From the NCBI GenBank assembly GCA_947474995.1, contig CANJNJ010000011.1, positions 1 to 54,574 of the forward strand: 54,574 nucleotides of DNA. The letters are read 5' to 3'. This document shows, piece after piece, positions 1 to 7,043 of this stretch (positions are counted from its first letter, which is position 1; each line of letters starts with the position of its first letter). The notes beneath the pieces were generated by a model that did no database searches, had not been told where the DNA came from, and worked only from the letters and a program-made list of their open reading frames with translations. The stretch comes from Opitutaceae bacterium (GTDB lineage: Bacteria; Verrucomicrobiota; Verrucomicrobiia; Opitutales; Opitutaceae). A program made the translations under genes and the position numbers.

Positions 1-1872
1 CTCTCGTTAAACTACGGCGACCAGGGCACCAAACGCGTCACGCTCGAAACCACCGGCCCGTTCTTCCAGTCCGCGCTCGGCAAGACGAATTACGTTCTGG
101 TCGGCAGCTTTTTCCAGAAGGAGTTCGACATGGAGTACGCCCGCAACCGGAACCAGGAGTACTATCTCGCCGTCAGCCACGATTTCAAAGACGGCTCCAA
201 CCTCTTCCTCTCGCTCGAGTATTTCCTCCAGGCTCGCCGCGCCCCGAACAGCTCCGCCCCGCTCATCACCGACCTCAAAGGCACCGCGTCCACGACCGAT
301 GACGTCGTGGCCGGCTACGCCACGAATCTCGCCCGCTACAACCCGTTCGGTCTCATCAGCCGGCTCGACCGCGGCAACACCGGTTTTAACGCCGTCTATG
401 ATAAGAAATTCTCCGACGTCTGGAGCACCCGCGTCGCGGCCAACCGCTACTGGGCCCGCCGGTGGGATTTCAACCAGAACACCGGCTGGGGCGCGATCAA
501 CATCAACCCCGCGCCCGCCGCCAACGGCACCATCCCGGCCCTCACCTCCGCCCGGGGTGCCACGCCAAACGCCACCCGCATCATCGAAGACGGCGGCGGC
601 TTCCAAGGCGACATGCTCGCCCATTACTGGACCAACAACAAAACGATCGAGCACCGCACCCTCGTCACGCTCGACATCAATGACTACTACCGCTGGGACC
701 CGTCCCTGAATTACGCTGGCCCGACCAATCCCGACCTCCTCGCCTGGAACACGGCGCGCACCGTCACGCTGGACAAGGCCTTCAACCCCATCGGGGTCAT
801 CTCCTACTTCCCCAAGCAGCGCGACCCGGCGCTCGGCGTCATTACCCGGCATCAAAAGCGCCGCACCACCGTGTTCGGCGGCCTGCTGCGTCAGCAGACC
901 TCATTTATGGATGGTCGCCTGTTGACCTTCGTCGGTGCCCGTTACGATGCCGTTCGTTTCCGCGATACCGACTACCTTGGGTTTGCGTCGCCCGCCGGCT
1001 ACGTGACCGGCGCGCTCATCGACAAAAGCGATTCGTTCCTCAAGCCCAACCTCGGGCTCAATTATAAAGTCACGCCGAACTTCCGGGTCTACGCCAGCTA
1101 CAGTGAAAGCTACTTTGTCTCCCAAAACGACAATGCGGCCACGCATTTTGACCCCACATTCAAGTCCGAGATCGCCAACGGTTATGACTACGGTTTCAAA
1201 GGTACCGCCTTCAACGACCGGTTGAACTACACCGTCAGCGGCTACTACGCGATTCGCCAAAACGTGGTGGTGACCGAAAATGAGGAAACCCCGATCGGCT
1301 CCGGCAACTTCGTCCAGGTCCAGCGCCGCGACGGCGATCAGCTCGTGCGCGGCTACGAGATCGACATCAACTGGCGCCTCACCGACGAGTATTCCGCCGG
1401 CGGCAGCTGGGGGCACGTCTACTCCATCTATACGAACTTCGGCAGCGCGTTCCCCGCCGCGGTTGGCCGGCGCGTCAACGGCGTCTCCCCGCAAAACGGC
1501 AGCCTCTATCTGAAATACTCCCCCACGCGCGCCGCCCTGAAAGGATTCTCCGCGAACATTGGGGTCGCCTACGTCGCCCGCACGTCAACCGAAGCCCCCA
1601 ACGCCGGCGACACCTACGTGACGACGCCCGGTACCGGCGCCCGTGTGGTCACCCGCTCGACGGGCCAGTGGGCCCTGAGCACGCCATCGTTCAACGTCTG
1701 GAGCGTCGGCCTGCGCTATAAAATCCCGGGCCAGGGGAGCTACAGCCAAACCGTGGCGCTGAATGTGAACAATCTCTTCGACCGCGATTATCTTCGCGTC
1801 AACCGCCTCATCGGAGAAAAGCGCGAGATTCTGTTCACCTACACGCTGAACCGCGCCGGCGCCAAACGCTAA
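1..1872 (+). CDS. TonB-dependent outer-membrane receptor, 5'-truncated by the window edge
   Basis: The reading frame is open from base 1 and gives 623 residues of a beta-barrel; the plug domain and signal peptide lie outside the window. The protein aligns by eye along its whole length with the receptor at 4187-6598: both share the NYGDxGTKR segment, a GYDYGFKG strand, DRLNYTVSGxY, and the GDQLVRGYE and SIYTxFGSAFPAA stretches, so they are close paralogs. Such receptors import large ligands (siderophores, vitamins, oligosaccharides) across the outer membrane using TonB-ExbB-ExbD energy. The flanking secreted hydrolases favour a saccharide ligand, which is inference. The gene points toward the convergent hydrolase gene ending at 2116, with two hairpins between them. 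Confidence 0.93.
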   Translation, partial: LSLNYGDQGTKRVTLETTGPFFQSALGKTNYVLVGSFFQKEFDMEYARNRNQEYYLAVSHDFKDGSNLFLSLEYFLQARRAPNSSAPLITDLKGTASTTDDVVAGYATNLARYNPFGLISRLDRGNTGFNAVYDKKFSDVWSTRVAANRYWARRWDFNQNTGWGAININPAPAANGTIPALTSARGATPNATRIIEDGGGFQGDMLAHYWTNNKTIEHRTLVTLDINDYYRWDPSLNYAGPTNPDLLAWNTARTVTLDKAFNPIGVISYFPKQRDPALGVITRHQKRRTTVFGGLLRQQTSFMDGRLLTFVGARYDAVRFRDTDYLGFASPAGYVTGALIDKSDSFLKPNLGLNYKVTPNFRVYASYSESYFVSQNDNAATHFDPTFKSEIANGYDYGFKGTAFNDRLNYTVSGYYAIRQNVVVTENEETPIGSGNFVQVQRRDGDQLVRGYEIDINWRLTDEYSAGGSWGHVYSIYTNFGSAFPAAVGRRVNGVSPQNGSLYLKYSPTRAALKGFSANIGVAYVARTSTEAPNAGDTYVTTPGTGARVVTRSTGQWALSTPSFNVWSVGLRYKIPGQGSYSQTVALNVNNLFDRDYLRVNRLIGEKREILFTYTLNRAGAKR

Positions 1873-1891
1873 GGTCGCTCCTCGCCGCAAC

Positions 1892-1928
1892 CTCCCTCTT
1901 GCCCGCCTCGTGCGGGCAAACAGGGAGC
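1892..1928 (+). terminator. Hairpin just after the receptor gene, possible terminator
   Basis: A TTGCCCGC/GCGGGCAA stem with a CTCGT-type loop begins about 20 bases after the stop codon. It extends outward through a second block (CTCCCT/AGGGAG) with small mismatches. No T-run follows, so an intrinsic terminator is not proven. Confidence 0.45.
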
Positions 1929-2024
1929 AGCAGCCGGGCCCAGAAGCTGGGGACAAGTCTCGACCGAACAAGGTGTCGGCCGGGGTCACAACGTGAGTGT
2001 GCCGAGAGCGCTCGTGGCCGATAG

Positions 2025-2082
2025 GGAGTGCGGCGACCTGGCGCCGCTTTTTTCGAACGGAGGCGCCCGGTCGTTGCAGTCC
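2025..2082. repeat. Palindromic intergenic element, family GGAGTGCGGCGACC, short copy
   Basis: The left arm GGAGTGCGGCGACCTGGCGC (2025 on) is followed by CGCTTTTTT and then a degenerate inverted right arm (2062-2082, GGCGCCCGGTCGTTGCAGTC). The same arm sequence recurs in a longer copy at 31007-31123. Both copies lie at the 3' ends of convergent genes. The T-run after the left arm may also help end transcription. Confidence 0.6.
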
Positions 2083-2115
2083 GAAGCGTAGGTTACATGC
2101 AACGCCGCGACCCCT

Positions 2116-3945
2116 TCAGGGCTCCCGCCGAATGCCGCGCTGGAGTTCCTCCATGGCGGCGAGGGCAAAAAACGCCGACGTATAGGTGCACGAAACCTGA
2201 AACCATTGCCGGTATCCGACGGCCGCGTCGGTCGCGGAGCCGAGAATGGCGCCGCGGGCTTCGACGTCGGATCCAAAATATTGATTGGCGACACACCATT
2301 TGAGCGCCTGTTGCGCGGCGTGCAGATGGCGCGGATCCTTGGTCTCCCGGTGCAGGCGATAGAACAGCAGGCTCCAAAGCGCCGTGCCCTTTTCCCCCAC
2401 GCCGACTTCAGCCGCCGGTTTGTCGGCGTTGAAGGCCCACGAGCCGTCGGGCTTCTGCCAACGCAGAAGATGTTCGGCCATTTTTTGGGCGCGTTCCAAG
2501 TAGCCTTCGCCCGGCAGGGCGCGATGAGCGGCGAGCAGGCCTTCCATGGCCCAGCCCATTCCTTTGGTGATGAAAACCGCCGGCATGATGCCGGTCTCCT
2601 GGCTCCAGCCCCGGTTCCACGTCCCATCGGGGCGCTCGAGCTTCAGGCGCACGCGTTCGAAATAGGTGTGGCCGATCTCGCGATGCCGCGGGTCGTGCGT
2701 GGTCGCATAGAGTTCGGCCGAGCCTTCCATGGCGAAGCCGGACTCATCGAGGATGTGCTCCGCCCATTTTTTTGGCTCCTCATAGTAATCCTGTCGAATC
2801 AAGCCAAACTCGGCCGTGAGACGTTCCGTGGCGTCCGCCAGGGTCTTGGCCGAATCCAGATAGGCCTGGTTGCCATTTGATCGATAGAGGGGAAGCCACG
2901 CCCAGCCGGCGAGGAACTGGGCATCCGCCACGCTGACCCGCTCCTCGTAGCCGGTCGCGAAACCCAGATTGCGGTTCCAGCGGGACACCGGCACGCCGCG
3001 GGCCGGATGCGTGGGATCCATCACGATAAAGCGCAGGCTGGCCTGGCCGATCTCATCGGCAACCCGCGGCAGCAAGCCGGGCTCAAAACGTCGGGCGACT
3101 TCGGGCACGCGGTCGGCCTCGAGCAGCATCCGCACCGCCGGGCCCCAGCCCCAGATCCAGTAATTGGAACGGTAGGTTGAGGCATCGTGATCGTAGAACA
3201 GGTTGAGTCCACCGACGACCGGGCTGGCGGGATTCCGCTCCTGCGAGCGCAGGATGTAGCCGACGGACTCGACGACCGACTCGCGGAGCCGGTCGGCACT
3301 CAACAACTCTCCGGCGGGAGCGCCGCGCGGAGACAGGACCGGTTGGGTGACGACCGTGGCCCCCAGTTCGCGCCCGTCCATCGTGTGCAATGAAATCCGG
3401 CCGGTCCATTGCTCCGAGAGCAACGCGATTGGCCGGTCCAACCGGCCATGAGTGACCGGCGCCCGGAAACGCAGATGAAATTCCCGTACCGCCGCGCTCG
3501 CCGGAGCGACGAACACTGCATTCTCCCAGTAACACAAGCGATCGCCCGGAACGACCGTCCGCGCGGCGGCCGCGACAGCCGCCTTGTGGAAGTTCTGATT
3601 TATGTAGCAGGTCGCGGGCGCTGAGGAAAAAGTTATCACGCCCTCCATCCCGGGCTGCAGGGCGAGGTCCACGACCGGATAGAAAATTTCCCGTTCGCTG
3701 GCGGGCGCGGCCGAAGCGGCGGTCGGATTCAACTTCGAGACATCGCTGATTTTCGAGATTCGCTGGTTCCGATCGCTCTCGATCCGAATTTCCACCTCCG
3801 TGATCCCGGCCGGCATCGTCGCTTTGATCTCGAGCACTTTGCCCGCGCGAACGGTCGTCACCCGCGCTGGGTTCTCCGCCGCGACTAGGCTGCATCCGAG
3901 GCTGAGAACGACGACACCGGACAGGTATTTCAGGCGTGGGAGCAT
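2116..3945 (-). CDS. Secreted six-hairpin (alpha/alpha toroid) glycosidase-like protein, copy A
   Basis: From the Met at 3945 the protein has 609 residues and begins with a signal peptide (MLPRLKYLSGVVVLSLG, predicted cleavage after LVAA). An upstream Met at 3981 is possible; neither has a clear ribosome site. Roughly the first 230 residues form a strand-rich domain I cannot assign. The remainder has the tryptophan-rich helical repeats of six-hairpin glycosidases: FYDHDASTYRSNYWIWG, DESGFAMEG, KGMGWAMEGLLAAH and KPDGSWAF. These resemble the GH88/GH105 unsaturated-uronyl hydrolase fold, but I cannot place the catalytic residues. It is a full-length paralog of 11094-13025 and lies 241 bases downstream of a receptor gene on the same strand. 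A role in trimming imported or surface oligosaccharides is inferred. Confidence 0.72.
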   Translation of the reverse strand: MLPRLKYLSGVVVLSLGCSLVAAENPARVTTVRAGKVLEIKATMPAGITEVEIRIESDRNQRISKISDVSKLNPTAASAAPASEREIFYPVVDLALQPGMEGVITFSSAPATCYINQNFHKAAVAAAARTVVPGDRLCYWENAVFVAPASAAVREFHLRFRAPVTHGRLDRPIALLSEQWTGRISLHTMDGRELGATVVTQPVLSPRGAPAGELLSADRLRESVVESVGYILRSQERNPASPVVGGLNLFYDHDASTYRSNYWIWGWGPAVRMLLEADRVPEVARRFEPGLLPRVADEIGQASLRFIVMDPTHPARGVPVSRWNRNLGFATGYEERVSVADAQFLAGWAWLPLYRSNGNQAYLDSAKTLADATERLTAEFGLIRQDYYEEPKKWAEHILDESGFAMEGSAELYATTHDPRHREIGHTYFERVRLKLERPDGTWNRGWSQETGIMPAVFITKGMGWAMEGLLAAHRALPGEGYLERAQKMAEHLLRWQKPDGSWAFNADKPAAEVGVGEKGTALWSLLFYRLHRETKDPRHLHAAQQALKWCVANQYFGSDVEARGAILGSATDAAVGYRQWFQVSCTYTSAFFALAAMEELQRGIRREP

Positions 3946-4186
3946 GAGGGCAGTTAGGACCGGAATGAAACAGGAGGCCATGCGGTTGAGGTCGGGGACC
4001 GGAAAGCGCTGTCCCGCGGCAGAGGCGCGAAACAGTGACTCAGCTGGGTCCATGTAGTTGAGGGGGCGAGATGAGAGTTCGAGTCTCAGAGATTATGCGG
4101 CGGTCGTCCCGCCCGAAATGAGCTGCGACGGTTGGTTTGGCTCTCAACGGTCAGCCCGCCACGCTCAGCAGAATTGTCGTCTCCGC

Positions 4187-6598
4187 TCAGGGCGTGCCCT
4201 TGCGGCCAAGCGTGTAGGTGAAATAAACCGAGCGCTTCTCGCCGAGGTAGCGGGTGTTGGCGCCGGCGGAACCGCCGCGAAAATAGACTGCGTCGGTCAG
4301 GTTGTTCAGGTTGAGCGCGAAGACCTGGTAGAACTTCGCACCGCCCTGCAGTCGGTAGCGCATCCCGAAATTCCACAGGGTATAGGCAGGCGCCTTGAGA
4401 GCCCATTGCGCGGTGGACTGCGTGACGACGCGTCTCCCGCCGGGCAACGTGGCATAGACGTCACCTGCCGTCGGCAGTTCGGTCGGAGTGGCGCCAACGA
4501 ACGTCACGCCCAAGTTGGTCGAAAAGCCTTTCAGCCGGTTGCCCTGGGGAGTGTACTTCAGGCTCACGCTGCCATTGTACGGCGCGACAAATTGCACGGT
4601 GCGGCCGATGGCGGCGGGGAAGGCCGAACCAAAATCGGTGTAGATCGAATGCACGCGACCGTAGCTCGCGCTGAGATAAAATTCCTTGTTCATCGTCCAG
4701 CTGAAATCGGCTTCATAGCCCCGGACCAGCTGGTCGCCGGTCCGCTGGGTGACGGTCACGTAGTTGCCCGAGCCGACGGGCGACTCCACGAAATCGGTCA
4801 CGCTGACGTTCTGCCGGGTGGAGTAAAAGCCGCTGACGGTATAGTTAAGGCGATCGTTGAGGAGGGAGCCCTTGAAGCCGTAATCATAACCCCCGGCGGA
4901 CTCGGACTTGTAGGTCGGGTCGGCGACAATCAAAGCTCCGTCACCCTGGGTGATGAACCAGCTTTCGCTGTAGTTCGCGAAGGCGCGAAACGCAGGGGTG
5001 ATCTTGTAGTTCAGGCCGACCGAGGGTTTCAGTTCATTGCCGCTCTTCCTGATCTGGTCCCCGACCTTATACCCGGGGATGAACGGCGTGAACGAGGAGG
5101 CGGCGGTGAAGAAGTCGCGATGCCGGTAGCGGATGTAATCGTAACGGGCGCCGGCGTAGGCCAGCAACCGGCCGTTCAGCAGGGCCGATTGATGGCGCAG
5201 GCCGAGCCCCACCGTGGAGATCCGAAGCTTGGAGTTGCGGGTGAGCACTTCGCCGGGGGAATCGCCGTTGCGCTTGGAGAAATAGGCGATCGGGGCGAGC
5301 GGATTGTACGCGGCGTCCAGCTTGACGGTGCGCACGGCATTCCAGGCCACGATGTCCGGATTGTTGGCCGCGGCATAGCTGAGCGTCGGATCCCAGCGGT
5401 ACCAATCGTTGAGATCGACCGTGAACAACGTGCTGTGCTCGACGGTGCCGTCATTGGTCCGGTAGCGGGCCAGCAGGTCATTCTGAAAACTGCCGCCATC
5501 GACGAAAATCCGGCCTCGCTGGGGAATGGCGCCACGGGCGGAGGTCAGCGCGTTGGCCGCGACCGGCGTGTTGAGGGAGATCGTGCCCCAGCCGGTGTTG
5601 TTATTGTAGTCCCAGCGGCGTTCGGCGAATACGTGCCCCGAGGTCCGGGTGCTGAAGGTGGAGTTGATGGTCTTCTCATAAACGCCGGTGATGCCCGTAA
5701 ATCCGCGGTTGAGCGCGGCGATCGGCCCCAAGGCGTTATATTTGCCGAGATTGAAAGCGTAGCCCACCGCGACGTCGTCCGCCGTGGAGGCAGTGCCCTT
5801 TTGATCGACAACCAGCGGCAACGAGACGGTCTGGGCCTTGCGCTCCTGCAGGAAGTACTCGTAGGTCAGCGTAATCTTCGAGCCGTCGCCGAACAGATGG
5901 TTGAGCGCAAAATAGTATTCATGGTTGCGGTTGCGGGCAAAGGCTTGGTCAAAGCCGCGTTCATATTCGCTGGCGGTGAACAGGTAGTTGGTCTTGCCCA
6001 GCGTGCCGGGGAGGAACGGTCCCGTCAGCTCAAGCGTGGCGCGCTTGGTTCCGTAGTCGCCATAGTTGAACGCGAATTCCTCGCCGGCCACCGATTTGGG
6101 CTGCTTGGAAATCATATTGATCATCCCGCCCGGCGAAGTCCGGCCGTAAATGGCGGCATTCGAGCCTTTGATGACTTCGATGCGGTCGATGTTGCTTGAG
6201 CCGTAACGGCCCGCCCGGAGGAATCCGTCGCGCAGTTGTTGGGAGGAGTTGAAGCCGCGGAGCATGAAGTTCCCACCGATGTCCAGGCCCGTGAAATTGC
6301 TGACGTGCGTGATATTGTCCGCCAGTTCGAACATGCCGAAGTCCTTGGTGAACTCACTGGTGAGGACGTTCACGGAGTACGGCAGATCCATGATTTGCAT
6401 GGCCACCCGGCTGCCGGTCATCGTTTCGGAGGCCGCATAGCCCTTGATCGATTCAGCGTTCACCTCGAACGGCATGAGGTTGACGGTCTCGTGGCTGGCC
6501 GGCGCGGCGTTGGGCGTCTGGGCCGACAGCGCGGAGGAAATTAGCAGCAGGCCAAGCGCGGCCGCGTGCACGGGGCGGGTGGTGGGTCTGGTGGTCAT
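4187..6598 (-). CDS. TonB-dependent outer-membrane receptor
   Basis: The protein has 803 residues. The start at 6598 is chosen because it opens a clean signal peptide (MTTRPTTRPVHAAALGLLLI, cleavage after ALSA); a longer frame upstream has no signal. A VNLMPFEV box follows near residue 40. The plug domain comes next, with PYSVNVLTSEF, GNFMLRGF, RIEVIKGSNAAIYG and SPGGMINMISKQ, and then a 22-strand-type barrel. The plug resembles ferric-siderophore/FhuE-type receptors, but ligand prediction from the plug alone is weak. It is paralogous to the receptor at 1-1872, in opposite orientation. The downstream gene on the same strand is six-hairpin protein A, so the two may be cotranscribed. Confidence 0.95.
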   Translation of the reverse strand: MTTRPTTRPVHAAALGLLLISSALSAQTPNAAPASHETVNLMPFEVNAESIKGYAASETMTGSRVAMQIMDLPYSVNVLTSEFTKDFGMFELADNITHVSNFTGLDIGGNFMLRGFNSSQQLRDGFLRAGRYGSSNIDRIEVIKGSNAAIYGRTSPGGMINMISKQPKSVAGEEFAFNYGDYGTKRATLELTGPFLPGTLGKTNYLFTASEYERGFDQAFARNRNHEYYFALNHLFGDGSKITLTYEYFLQERKAQTVSLPLVVDQKGTASTADDVAVGYAFNLGKYNALGPIAALNRGFTGITGVYEKTINSTFSTRTSGHVFAERRWDYNNNTGWGTISLNTPVAANALTSARGAIPQRGRIFVDGGSFQNDLLARYRTNDGTVEHSTLFTVDLNDWYRWDPTLSYAAANNPDIVAWNAVRTVKLDAAYNPLAPIAYFSKRNGDSPGEVLTRNSKLRISTVGLGLRHQSALLNGRLLAYAGARYDYIRYRHRDFFTAASSFTPFIPGYKVGDQIRKSGNELKPSVGLNYKITPAFRAFANYSESWFITQGDGALIVADPTYKSESAGGYDYGFKGSLLNDRLNYTVSGFYSTRQNVSVTDFVESPVGSGNYVTVTQRTGDQLVRGYEADFSWTMNKEFYLSASYGRVHSIYTDFGSAFPAAIGRTVQFVAPYNGSVSLKYTPQGNRLKGFSTNLGVTFVGATPTELPTAGDVYATLPGGRRVVTQSTAQWALKAPAYTLWNFGMRYRLQGGAKFYQVFALNLNNLTDAVYFRGGSAGANTRYLGEKRSVYFTYTLGRKGTP

Positions 6599-7043
6599 GG
6601 TGATGAGCGTAGATCTAGGAAAGAGGGGGCGGGGCTCGTGGTGCGATACGGGGAGAAGCGCGGGGAATCGACGAAACCCGTCCGGGCTAGGCAAAGGCCG
6701 AGTTGCTGGCATTGTTGAGTAAAGTGCCCGCTGCCACTTCGGCTTGCTACTCGCCTCCGAGCAATAAAGGCGCGAAGACGGCAAATCCACTGTGATATTG
6801 CTGATATCGTTAATTGGGGTCGAATCGCGCTGACCTTGAAGCTCGTGTGGTTCTGCTTCTGGCCTCGCCCTTGGTTATCGCCGGATCTGATTTGCGCTGG
6901 CGGCGCCCGGGTCCCGGTCGCCCTCGTCTCACGTTCAGTCCACGATACGATCAGCAAGGTGGTGGGGATCCGGCCGAACGCGGGCCGCATGGGCGAGTCC
7001 ACCCGACCTCTCAGTCTTCAACTCTCTACTGACTGTTTTCCCC
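6599..7043. other. Non-coding stretch upstream of the receptor at 4187-6598
   Basis: These 445 bases separate the rhamnosidase-like gene's stop from the receptor start, both on the minus strand. The only open frames are shadows or non-coding extensions of the receptor frame. An AT-rich patch around 6791-6820 is the likeliest promoter area, but I see no convincing -35/-10 pair, operator or terminator. Confidence 0.5.

Noticed and set aside
4058-6199. 713-codon open frame on the + strand, antisense to a receptor
   Set aside because: It lies wholly opposite a clear TonB-dependent receptor, has no family motifs, and its Gly/Val/Arg-rich composition is typical of antisense frames in GC-rich DNA.
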